From Desulfobacterales bacterium (GTDB lineage: Bacteria > Desulfobacterota > Desulfobacteria > Desulfobacterales > UBA5852), in assembly GCA_030066455.1 (NCBI GenBank), contig JASJBQ010000246.1, positions 1 through 7,356 on the forward strand: a stretch of DNA of 7,356 nt, read 5' to 3'. Below, in pieces: positions 1 to 7,356 of this stretch. A model generated the notes under the pieces. The model was not told the origin of the DNA. It did no database searches and was given only the letters and a program-made list of their open reading frames with translations. Numbering within the stretch: the stretch's first letter is position 1; each line of letters begins with the position of its first letter. Position numbers and translations under genes: made by a program.

Positions 1-1
1 G

Positions 2-889
2 ATCAACCTGGCCGACGATCTTTTCACCGCCAACCGGCGCCACTGCCTGGCGGTCTGCGACGAAATCATCGCGCGCGGCCTTGCCATCCACTGGTCAGCC
101 TTTGCCCGGGTGGACACCGTCTCCCCGGAGATCCTGGCACACATGCAGGCCGCCGGCTGCCAGGCCGTCTCCTTCGGAATCGAATCGGGCAACCCTGAAA
201 TCCTGAAGACCATCCGCAAAGGCATCCGCCTGGACCAGGTCGTCAGTGCCGTTAAAATGTGCCGTGAGGCCGGCATCGCTCCGTATGCTTCCTTCATCCT
301 GGGTCTCCCCGGCGAAACCGCGGAAACCCTGGCGGAAACCATGGCTTTCGGCGAACAGCTCGAAGCGGCCGGCCTCTGCTACGGTTTCCACCTGCTGGCC
401 CCGTTTCCCGGCACCGAGGTCCATGCCCGCACCGCCGACTACGGTCTCGAGATCCTCTCCCAAAACTGGGACGACTACCATGCCAACCGGGCGGTCTGCA
501 CCCCCGGCGATATGGATCCCGGGCGGTTGAACGCGGTGGCTGAAGCATGGGAAGAAAGGCTCAGCAAGTACCTGGCGGACATTCGCGGTAAGCTTGACCG
601 GGGCGCGGCAACACCCGAGGAAGAAGCCCAGATCGTCAACATGGAGCGCACCGTTATTCTCTACGACCTGATGATGGGAGATGTGCTGAACAAGATAACG
701 CTGGATTCCGGGGAGGGGACCACGAAAAAAGACCAGCTCCGGCAGCTCGCCCGTCTGGCCGCCGCCGAACTGCCCGCCTACACCCCGGCCCAGATCGCCG
801 ACGCCCTGCTGGAAGCCGACCGCCGGCAGGGGCTGCAGCCGGTAAAATTGAATGGGCATCGACGCTGGGAATGGATCGACACCCTCTGA
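2..889 (+). CDS. Radical SAM protein, probably B12-binding type (5'-truncated)
   Basis: The reading frame is open from the first bases of the window, so the gene begins upstream; 295 codons are visible, ending in TGA at 887-889. An apparent GTG start at 110 is internal, because the 36 codons before it already carry family sequence. Seen: DDLFTANR (visible residues 5-12), a hallmark of the B12-binding-domain/radical SAM group, GIESGNPEI from residue 59 (the strand and SAM-contact region of the TIM barrel), GLPGET at 101-106, and the APFPGTEV stretch common in this group. The CxxxCxxC cluster motif and any N-terminal cobalamin domain would lie outside the window, so iron-sulphur and B12 binding are inferred from family. 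Such enzymes use a 5'-deoxyadenosyl radical for methylations or rearrangements; the substrate cannot be told here. The C-terminal ~130 residues look helical and unassigned. The gene converges on the acyl-CoA synthetase, and a palindromic element begins at its stop codon. Confidence 0.9.
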   Translation: MNLADDLFTANRRHCLAVCDEIIARGLAIHWSAFARVDTVSPEILAHMQAAGCQAVSFGIESGNPEILKTIRKGIRLDQVVSAVKMCREAGIAPYASFILGLPGETAETLAETMAFGEQLEAAGLCYGFHLLAPFPGTEVHARTADYGLEILSQNWDDYHANRAVCTPGDMDPGRLNAVAEAWEERLSKYLADIRGKLDRGAATPEEEAQIVNMERTVILYDLMMGDVLNKITLDSGEGTTKKDQLRQLARLAAAELPAYTPAQIADALLEADRRQGLQPVKLNGHRRWEWIDTL

Positions 890-1012
890 GACGGATACGT
901 AAAAAACCCGATAGCGGCGTTACGCGGCGTCCTCGTCATTGCGGCGTAGCGAAGTACACCTCACTCCTCCGACGCCGCAAGCCTTGCTATCAAACTTTTT
1001 ACGCATCCGTCT
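889..1012. repeat. Palindromic intergenic element, 26-bp imperfect terminal inverted repeats
   Basis: The ends 889-914 and 987-1012 are inverted copies matching at 21 of 26 positions, and all five mismatches are transitions, so most remain pairable as G-U in RNA on one strand. Inside, TTGCGGCGT (939-947) pairs perfectly with ACGCCGCAA (972-980) around a 24-nt loop. GCGGCGT also occurs at 914-920 and 924-930. There is no open frame of interest and no terminal T-run like that of an ordinary terminator. The left end overlaps the last base of the radical SAM stop codon. Its architecture and its CGTCATTGCGGCG/GCGAAG core resemble the short dispersed intergenic repeats (REP- or MITE-like) of Desulfobacterota; that likeness is from memory. 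It could reduce read-through between the two convergent genes. Copy number in the genome is unknown. Confidence 0.65.
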
Positions 1013-1050
1013 AACCAGCGATGTCTTCAATAATTCAATCTACCAAGAGA

Positions 1051-1110
1051 GTCATTTAACAACCGACACGATGCGCACCTTATCTACATCGTGCATGGGT
1101 TTTAAATGAC
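1051..1110. repeat. Second imperfect hairpin/inverted repeat
   Basis: GTCATTTAA at 1051-1059 is the exact reverse complement of 1102-1110, and CACGATG at 1067-1073 of 1087-1093. The segments between are mismatched and differ by one nucleotide in length, and a 13-nt loop (1074-1086) closes the structure. The arms lie in A+T-richer DNA about 40 bp from the neighbouring palindromic element. There is no T-run that would make it an intrinsic terminator. It could be a degenerate mobile-repeat end or a structured RNA segment; the sequence alone does not decide. Confidence 0.5.
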
Positions 1111-1264
1111 GACCTGTCAGGTATGCAATGTACTCCTTCGTAATTGGCTCCGTACACCACTGGAAAGAAAGCCCGGCGATGGATTGGCCTGAAATGAATT
1201 ACTGCCGTAATTTTTCAGCACCCGGGAAATTCCAAACTTGAGCACCGTTCAGCTGACTTGGCAT
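1052..1264 (-). pseudogene. Possible broken small reading frame (coding relic)
   Basis: Reading the minus strand from ATG at 1264-1262 gives 21 codons, then an in-frame TAA (1201-1199), then 48 further open codons to TGA at 1054-1052. The second half includes EPITKEYIAYLTGRHLK, of protein-like composition, and 1199-1201 is the only interruption across 70 sense codons. There is no good ribosome binding site before the ATG, and I do not recognise the protein. The 3' end coincides with one arm of the hairpin at 1051-1110, so part of the frame may be chance within a repeat. It is a weak call. Confidence 0.15.
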
Positions 1265-1280
1265 TTTACGTTCTGCACTT

Positions 1281-1312
1281 GAACCCTCGAAGCCTGGAAC
1301 CCTTGAATCCTG
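1281..1312. repeat. Two-copy 16-bp tandem repeat (GAACCCTYGAAKCCTG)
   Basis: Copies at 1281-1296 and 1297-1312 agree at 14 of 16 positions. The unit resembles the GAACCCTTGAA-type intergenic repeats I recall from Desulfobacterota. It is followed at once by the small palindrome CCTGA-TAATT-TCAGG (1309-1323) and then by the CGATA-type repeat pair, so these pieces probably form one composite non-coding element. Confidence 0.55.
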
Positions 1313-1339
1313 ATAATTTCAGGGCCTTTTCGATCGGCG

Positions 1340-1426
1340 TCGGGGTCGCTATCGCTATCGGCATCGAGCATTTCTACCACGTCCTTTTCTTTCGAATCCC
1401 GATACCGATGCCGATACCGACCCCGA
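1340..1426. repeat. Inverted pair of degenerate CGATA/CGATNC short-unit repeats
   Basis: The left arm 1340-1366 and right arm 1400-1426 are inverted copies matching at 23 of 27 positions, separated by 33 nt. Each arm is built of degenerate 6-bp units (CGATAC, CGATGC, CGACCC). Read as protein, the units give the low-complexity series seen in the spurious open frames on both strands. The transcript of either strand could fold into a long hairpin. The element lies 58 bp beyond the terminator of the minus-strand gene, outside any gene. Confidence 0.6.
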
Positions 1427-1483
1427 TGAGGCGAGCGGGACGGGGCTGAACATTTAACGATCCTGAAAAGCAACCAAAATAAA

Positions 1484-1506
1484 CGGGCGGCCCAAGGGAC
1501 CGCCCG
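1484..1506 (-). terminator. Intrinsic terminator of the acyl-CoA synthetase gene
   Basis: CGGGCGG (1484-1490) pairs perfectly with CCGCCCG (1500-1506). On the minus strand the hairpin is followed directly by TTTATTTTGG. It starts 27 nt after the acyl-CoA synthetase stop codon. The + strand lacks a T-run after the hairpin, so it should work only for minus-strand transcripts. Confidence 0.85.
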
Positions 1507-1533
1507 CAAATGGTATTCAAGGATTAATGCGCG

Positions 1534-3273
1534 CTACGCGTTCTTACCCGTCTCCTCGTCCCGCAGCACCCGCCGCAGTACCTTGCCCACGTTGGAGGTG
1601 GGAATCTCCTCGCGGAACTCGATCAGTTTGGGACGTTTGTAGCCGGCCATATTCTCCTTGCAGAAGGCCCGGATCTCCTCCTCACTCATGCTCTGGCCCT
1701 CCATGATCTTGATGAAGGCCTTGACGGCCTCGCCGCTCTTTTCGTCCGGCACCCCCACCACGGCCGCCAGTTCGACCTTAGGGTGGGTGAATAGAATATC
1801 CTCCACCTCCCGCGGATAGACATTGAAACCGCCCACCAGGATCATGTCTTTCTTGCGGTCGGTGATGACGATATAGCCGTCTTCGTCGATGTGGCCGATA
1901 TCGCCCGTCAGAAAATAGCGTCGGCCCTCGATTTCCCGGAAGACCTCCGCCGTCTCAGCCGGTTTGTTCCAGTAACCGGTCATAACCTGGGGCCCGCTGA
2001 TGGCCACCTCACCATCCTCGCCCCGCGGCAGTTCGGTTTCACTGGTTTCGACATCCAGGATCCTGATATCGGTGCCGGGTAACGGAAACCCGATAGAGCC
2101 GATCTTCCGCTGTTCCGTGTTGGTGGGGTTGATCGAAGCAATGGGAGCGGTTTCACTCAGTCCGTATCCCTCGAAGATTACGGAACCCGTCTTCTCTTCG
2201 AAGCGTTTGCAGACCTCGGGAGGCAGGGGGGCGCCCCCGGAAAAACAGCCCATGAGCGATGTCAGGTCGAACTGATCCAGAAGGGCGTGATTGGCGAATG
2301 CCACGAAAACGGTCGGCACGGCCGGCATGAGGGTGGGGCGATGTTTCTGGACGATCTTGAGCACCTCCGTAAAAGGCGGATCGCCGGCCCGGGGGTCCGG
2401 CACGCAGATCAGACGGGCGCCCAAAGCACAGGCGGACAGCAGCGCACAGGTCATGCCAAAGCTATGATACCAGGGCAGTACGCCCAGATAACAATGCTTT
2501 CCCCCTGTTTGTTGTTTTTCGGGCGGCTGGCCGGGTTCGGGTGGAAGACGAATCCAGGTGTCGGCGGCCTTTATATTGTAATAGAAATTGGTGTGGGTCA
2601 GGGCGGCGCCCTTGGGCACGCCCGTGGTGCCGCCGGTGTAGATTATCAGGGCCAGGTCTTCGGCCGGGTTGAGCGCAATCGCCGGGGGCTCGGGTTTGGC
2701 ACCGGCCACGACGTTGTCGAAAAAAAGATGCCCCGGTTCATAGCGCTCCGCCTTGGGGATCTTGCCCAGAAGTCCCCCCAGAAAGCCCTTGAGCCAGGGC
2801 AGATAGGATTTGACGCTGCAGATCACCACCGTTTCCACGGCCGTGTTTTTAATGGCCTCGACCGTGGTGGGATAGAACTGGGGATGGTCCATGCAAAACA
2901 GCGCCTTGGCGCCGGCATCATTGAGCTGGTAGTTTAGCTCCGAAGGGGTGTAGAGTGGGTTGCAGGTCACGCACACGGCGCCGGCCTTGAGAATGCCAAA
3001 GTAGATTTCCGGGTAGTGCGGCAAGTTGGGCAGAAAGATGGCCACCCGGTCTCCCTTGCCAATGCCCTGGGCGTAAAGAAAGTTGGCGATGCGATCGGCG
3101 GTTTCCCTGACCTGGGAAAAGGTGCGGGTCGCATCGCTGAAAATGGTGTAGGTCAGGTTGGGATAGTTGGCGGCCGCATCATCCAGAAGCGTAAACAACG
3201 GCTTGTCGTAATCGCTGACAGCGTGTGGTACACCTTCGGGCCAATGGGGCGTGGGCCAGACGTGGTCGGCCAT
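1534..3273 (-). CDS. Long-chain fatty acid-CoA ligase, FadD-like (AMP-forming)
   Basis: A 579-residue adenylate-forming enzyme of the ANL superfamily, close to the usual length for FadD-type ligases. It would activate a fatty acid with ATP to an acyl-AMP and transfer the acyl group to CoA, feeding beta-oxidation or lipid synthesis. Seen in order: the P-loop YTGGTTGVPKG (residues 212-222), GYGLSET (369-375), TGD (456-458; D458 binds the AMP ribose), R473 of DRKKDM at the hinge, GFNVYPREVE after it, and NVGKVLRR with catalytic K564. All key residues are present. I chose ATG 3273 over an in-frame ATG at 3291 because AGGAGG (3285-3280) sits 6 nt upstream of it. A promoter with a palindrome lies upstream and a terminator follows, so it may be a separate transcription unit. 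The exact chain length, or an aryl substrate, cannot be settled from sequence, so no symbol is given. Confidence 0.93.
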   Translation of the reverse strand: MADHVWPTPHWPEGVPHAVSDYDKPLFTLLDDAAANYPNLTYTIFSDATRTFSQVRETADRIANFLYAQGIGKGDRVAIFLPNLPHYPEIYFGILKAGAVCVTCNPLYTPSELNYQLNDAGAKALFCMDHPQFYPTTVEAIKNTAVETVVICSVKSYLPWLKGFLGGLLGKIPKAERYEPGHLFFDNVVAGAKPEPPAIALNPAEDLALIIYTGGTTGVPKGAALTHTNFYYNIKAADTWIRLPPEPGQPPEKQQTGGKHCYLGVLPWYHSFGMTCALLSACALGARLICVPDPRAGDPPFTEVLKIVQKHRPTLMPAVPTVFVAFANHALLDQFDLTSLMGCFSGGAPLPPEVCKRFEEKTGSVIFEGYGLSETAPIASINPTNTEQRKIGSIGFPLPGTDIRILDVETSETELPRGEDGEVAISGPQVMTGYWNKPAETAEVFREIEGRRYFLTGDIGHIDEDGYIVITDRKKDMILVGGFNVYPREVEDILFTHPKVELAAVVGVPDEKSGEAVKAFIKIMEGQSMSEEEIRAFCKENMAGYKRPKLIEFREEIPTSNVGKVLRRVLRDEETGKNA

Positions 3274-3279
3274 CGAAAA

Positions 3280-3285
3280 CCTCCT
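3280..3285 (-). promoter_or_regulatory. Ribosome binding site of the acyl-CoA synthetase
   Basis: AGGAGG on the minus strand, 6 nt before ATG 3273. It decides the start: the upstream in-frame ATG at 3291 would place this site inside the coding sequence. Confidence 0.85.
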
Positions 3286-3350
3286 GTGCATTGAAGATTA
3301 AGGTGTCGGCGGCGCGCTCGATTGTAGATGGCAGGGCGAGATACACTCTC

Positions 3351-3380
3351 TAAATACTGAATCGCATTCAGATCTGTCAA
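3351..3380 (-). promoter_or_regulatory. Candidate promoter with palindromic operator in its spacer
   Basis: On the minus strand a perfect -35 hexamer TTGACA (3380-3375) is followed by an 18-nt spacer and TATTTA (3356-3351), a weak -10 matching 3 of 6 consensus bases. The spacer ends with the perfect palindrome CTGAAT-GCG-ATTCAG (3371-3357), directly against the -10. Transcription from here would give a leader of about 70 nt before ATG 3273. A repressor bound at the palindrome would block RNA polymerase. The site broadly recalls the TGAAT...ATTCA operators of TetR-type fatty-acid regulators such as Bacillus FadR, which would suit an acyl-CoA synthetase gene. The regulator itself is not in the window. 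Confidence 0.45.
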
Positions 3381-3407
3381 GCAAAACTCTGGGGCCCGGT
3401 TAGCGGA

Positions 3408-3433
3408 CGAGCGGTCGACAACGCTGTCGCTCG
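3408..3433 (-). terminator. Weak hairpin after the omega-amidase gene
   Basis: CGAGCG (3408-3413) pairs with CGCTCG (3428-3433), with possible further pairing of an inner ACA/TGT. It lies 9 nt beyond the stop of the omega-amidase gene in the minus direction. No T-run follows, so it is at best an attenuating or RNA-protecting structure, and read-through into the acyl-CoA synthetase gene is plausible. Confidence 0.25.
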
Positions 3434-3442
3434 AGACGCTTT

Positions 3443-4207
3443 TCAGGCGCCGGCATCCTTCCAGGCCGGAAAGGACTTCCGATAGCCTTCGAGATCTTCA
3501 CGCGAAAGCGTCGTGGTGAAGACATCCTCCCGGTCGGCGCAGTGATAGCGCACTTCCCCCTGGGCGTCGATGAGGGTCGAGTCCCCCCGGTAGGCCAGAC
3601 CGTTGCCGTCGGTGCCCACGCGATTGACCCCCGCGACATAACACTGGTTCTCGATGGCGCGGGCCCGGAGCAGGGTGCGCCAGTGGCCGGCCCGCGCTGC
3701 GGGCCAGTTGGCCACGAAAAGCGCCAGGTCGTAGGCCGGCTGCCGGTTGCGGCACCACGCCGGAAAGCGCAGATCGTAGCAGATGAAAGGCCGCACCTGC
3801 CACCCCCTGACCGTCACGGTCAGCCGCTCGCGGCCGGCGGCGTAGACCTTGTGCTCACCGCTCATGCGAAAGAGATGTTTTTTATCATAGGTGAAAAACC
3901 GCCCGTCCGGCTTGACCCACAGCAAACGGTTGTAAAGCTCGCCGCCCTCGCGGATGATGGCGCTGCCGGCGACGTCGGCCGCCAGCTGCCGCGCCAGGGC
4001 CTGCATCCACTTGAGGGTCGGGCCCTCCATGGTCTCCGCCAACGGGGGAGCGTTCATCGTGAAACCGGTGGAAAACATCTCGGGCAGAACCACCAGATCG
4101 GTGCGGCCCGCCACCGGCTGCAGAAGCGCTTCGAACCGCCCGAGATTGGCCTGGCGCTGCTCCCAGACGAGTTCGCTCTGCACGAGGGTGAGAGTCAGAT
4201 CCGGCAT
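3443..4207 (-). CDS. yafV: Omega-amidase, YafV/Nit2-type nitrilase superfamily
   Basis: A 254-residue cytosolic carbon-nitrogen hydrolase, nearly the length of E. coli YafV. The likely reaction is hydrolysis of 2-oxoglutaramate (or 2-oxosuccinamate) to the 2-oxo dicarboxylate and ammonia. The Glu-Lys-Cys triad is intact: E43 in LPEMFSTGF, K109 in YDKKHLF and C143 in FICYDLRFP. Further YafV-like stretches are ANWPAARAGHW, RAIENQCYVAGVNRVG and the C-terminal FPAWKDA. The N-terminus MPDLTLTLVQSELVW matches my memory of YafV, supporting ATG 4207. The start lies inside the end of the aminotransferase gene (13-bp overlap, different frame). GAGGAGG at 4227-4221 is 13 nt upstream, longer than ideal, so translational coupling is likely. 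In some bacteria this enzyme is named MtnU for its link to methionine salvage. Substrate is inferred from family and neighbour. Confidence 0.92.
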   Translation of the reverse strand: MPDLTLTLVQSELVWEQRQANLGRFEALLQPVAGRTDLVVLPEMFSTGFTMNAPPLAETMEGPTLKWMQALARQLAADVAGSAIIREGGELYNRLLWVKPDGRFFTYDKKHLFRMSGEHKVYAAGRERLTVTVRGWQVRPFICYDLRFPAWCRNRQPAYDLALFVANWPAARAGHWRTLLRARAIENQCYVAGVNRVGTDGNGLAYRGDSTLIDAQGEVRYHCADREDVFTTTLSREDLEGYRKSFPAWKDAGA

Positions 4208-5337
4208 AATTTTTCTACCGCCTCCTCGAGGGTGTGGTCATGCTTGGCAAAGCAGAAACGCAGCACGTGATCGTCGCGCCGGTCGTGGTAAAAGACCGAC
4301 GGTGGAATCGCGGCCACGCCGAAATCGGTGGTCATGCGGCGCGCGAAATCCACGTCGGCCTCGGTGGTGACGGCCGAATAGTCGACCATTTGGAAATAGG
4401 TGCCGTGGCAGGCCAGCGGTTTGAAGCGCGTGGCCGCCAGCAGGTCCCGGAAGCGATCGCGTTTTCCCTGGTAGAAATTCGCCAGGGTCAGGTGGTCGTC
4501 GCTGGTGGCCAGATGATCGGCCAGGGCCATCTGTACAGGGGTGCTGGTGGCGAAGACCAGGTACTGATGAATCTTGCGGAATTCGGCCGTCAGCGCCGCC
4601 GGCGCCAGACAATAGCCGACCTTCCAGCCGGTGGCGTGGTAGGTCTTGCCGAAGGAGCTGACAACGAAACTGCGGTCTCTCAGGATCGCCGAGGAAACCA
4701 TGCTCAGATGCGGCCGGCCGTCGAAGACGATGTGTTCGTAGACCTCGTCGCTGACGATAAAAAACGTGTGCCGGCGGACGATGGCCTCCAGAGCGGCGAT
4801 ATCCTCCGCGGCCAGGACCATGCCGGTGGGATTGTGGGGGGTGTTGAGGATCAGGGCCCGGGTCCGGGGGGTGACGCAGCGCTCGACCGCCTCCCAGTCG
4901 ATGCGGTAATCGGGAAAGGACAGGGGCACGAATACCGGCCGGCCGCCGTTGAGACGCACGGCCGGCTCGTAGGCGTCATAGGCCGGCTCGATGACGATCA
5001 CCTCGTCGCCGGGGCGCACCAGCACGGTCAGGGCCGCATAGAGCGCTTCGGTGGCGCCGGAAGTCACGGTGATCTCTGCCTCCGGGTCGTGGCGGGCCCC
5101 GTAGAGCGCCTCGACTTTGGCGGCGATGGCCGCCCGCAGGGCGGGCACCCCCTGCATCGGGGCGTACTGGTTGTGGCCCGCCTGCATGTGGTGGGTCACC
5201 CGGTCGATCAGCCGGGGGCGGACGTCGAAATCGGGAAACCCCTGCGAGAGATTGATGGCGCCGGCCTCCTGGGCCAGCTGCGACATGACCGTAAAAATGG
5301 TCACGCCCACATCGGGGAGTTTGGATTCCATGGCCAT
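4195..5337 (-). CDS. ybdL: Methionine/glutamine aminotransferase, YbdL-like (PLP, fold type I)
   Basis: A 380-residue class I/II aminotransferase very similar to E. coli YbdL, also of the kynurenine/glutamine transaminase K group. It would transfer an amino group between glutamine, methionine or aromatic amino acids and 2-oxo acids. Seen: INLSQGFPDFD near the N-terminus, QYAPMQGVPALR, TSGATEALYAAL (cofactor phosphate region), NTPHNPTG, D197 of SDEVYEH (pyridine nitrogen), Schiff-base K231 in SFGKTYHATGWK, and R360 in LRFCFAK for the substrate carboxylate. ATG 5337 is preceded by AGAGG with 4 nt spacing; ATG 5331 is an alternative giving 378 residues. The frame stays open far upstream through the previous gene, but homology begins at SKLPDVGVTIFT, so that extension is not real. 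The gene lies 41 nt after the acetoacetyl-CoA synthetase gene and overlaps the omega-amidase gene, its natural partner, which removes 2-oxoglutaramate. Confidence 0.93.
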   Translation of the reverse strand: MAMESKLPDVGVTIFTVMSQLAQEAGAINLSQGFPDFDVRPRLIDRVTHHMQAGHNQYAPMQGVPALRAAIAAKVEALYGARHDPEAEITVTSGATEALYAALTVLVRPGDEVIVIEPAYDAYEPAVRLNGGRPVFVPLSFPDYRIDWEAVERCVTPRTRALILNTPHNPTGMVLAAEDIAALEAIVRRHTFFIVSDEVYEHIVFDGRPHLSMVSSAILRDRSFVVSSFGKTYHATGWKVGYCLAPAALTAEFRKIHQYLVFATSTPVQMALADHLATSDDHLTLANFYQGKRDRFRDLLAATRFKPLACHGTYFQMVDYSAVTTEADVDFARRMTTDFGVAAIPPSVFYHDRRDDHVLRFCFAKHDHTLEEAVEKLCRI

Positions 5338-5378
5338 AAGGCCTCTTTCGCCGATCACCCGCCGACGGGGGCTGGGGG

Positions 5379-7331
<1,953 letters not shown>

Positions 7332-7340
7332 GCCCGTCAA

Positions 7341-7348
7341 TCCTTTCT
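7341..7348 (-). promoter_or_regulatory. Ribosome binding site of acetoacetyl-CoA synthetase
   Basis: AGAAAGGA on the minus strand, 9 nt before ATG 7331. It favours this ATG over the TTG at 7340. The flanks GCCCCGT (7356-7350) and ACGGGC (7337-7332) could pair with one bulged C and hold this site in the loop. The promoter, if any, is beyond the window. Confidence 0.6.
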
Positions 7349-7356
7349 AACGGGGC

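Larger units (their letters stand above)
890..1483. other. Intergenic region between convergent genes; no convincing gene
   Basis: This stretch separates the radical SAM stop from the terminator of the acyl-CoA synthetase. By my count 1021-1140 is about 42% G+C (50 of 120), against about 67% in a 60-nt sample of the neighbouring coding DNA (1561-1620). It carries, left to right: most of the palindromic element, a second hairpin (1051-1110), a short minus-strand reading frame broken by a stop (1052-1264), a 16-bp tandem duplication (1281-1312), and the CGATA-type inverted repeats (1340-1426). Frames that stay open over 1249-1509 translate into low-complexity peptides (alternating I/P/G or D/S/R) generated by the repeat, so I do not call them genes. 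Confidence 0.7.

Noticed and set aside
110..889. GTG at 110 as the start of the radical SAM gene
   Set aside because: The frame upstream to nt 2 encodes DDLFTANR and other conserved family sequence, so the gene begins before the window.
1281..1426. CRISPR array
   Set aside because: There are only two 16-bp tandem copies with no spacers, then short degenerate units; this does not fit regular 25-37-bp repeats separated by unique spacers.
1258..1449. Plus-strand small frame with Ile/Pro/Gly repeats, apparently hydrophobic
   Set aside because: It looks like a membrane peptide only because the same 6-bp repeats are translated; the start is inside repeat DNA.
1249..1509. Minus-strand small frame with Asp/Ser/Arg-rich repeats
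   Set aside because: The composition arises from the CGATA-type repeat units, the frame runs through the terminator hairpin, and there is no ribosome binding site.

Overview
The window is G+C-rich bacterial DNA holding five protein genes, one of them cut by the window edge, plus a 644-bp non-coding stretch full of repeats. The gene set and the style of the intergenic repeats suggest a Desulfobacterales-like anaerobe (Desulfobacterota). That placement is an inference from recollection and has not been tested.

Layout. On the + strand, nt 2-889 is the 3' part of a radical SAM gene of the cobalamin-binding-domain type. Nt 890-1533 lies between two convergent genes and holds no convincing gene. 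It contains a ~124-bp palindromic element abutting the radical SAM stop codon, a second ~60-bp hairpin in A+T-richer DNA, a 16-bp tandem duplication, an inverted pair of CGATA-type repeats, and a clear intrinsic terminator for the minus-strand genes. Everything from 1534 to the right end is on the minus strand. In transcription order it reads: acetoacetyl-CoA synthetase (7331-5379), a YbdL-type methionine/glutamine aminotransferase (5337-4195), a YafV-type omega-amidase of the nitrilase superfamily overlapping the aminotransferase by 13 bp (4207-3443), a 169-bp gap with a candidate promoter and palindromic operator, and a FadD-like long-chain acyl-CoA synthetase (3273-1534).

How the genes fit together. 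The aminotransferase and omega-amidase form a recognisable metabolic pair. A glutamine-dependent transaminase converts a 2-oxo acid, such as the methionine precursor 4-methylthio-2-oxobutanoate, to the amino acid and releases 2-oxoglutaramate. The omega-amidase hydrolyses this to 2-oxoglutarate and ammonia, which makes the transamination irreversible. The two flanking genes are adenylate-forming CoA ligases, one for acetoacetate and one for medium/long-chain fatty acids, so the neighbourhood serves amino-acid salvage and acyl-CoA activation. The last gene may be transcribed separately from its own promoter.

I saw no CRISPR array, tRNA, rRNA, transposase or clearly new system. The most unusual material is the repeat mosaic at 889-1426 and the palindrome inside the putative promoter at 3351-3380.
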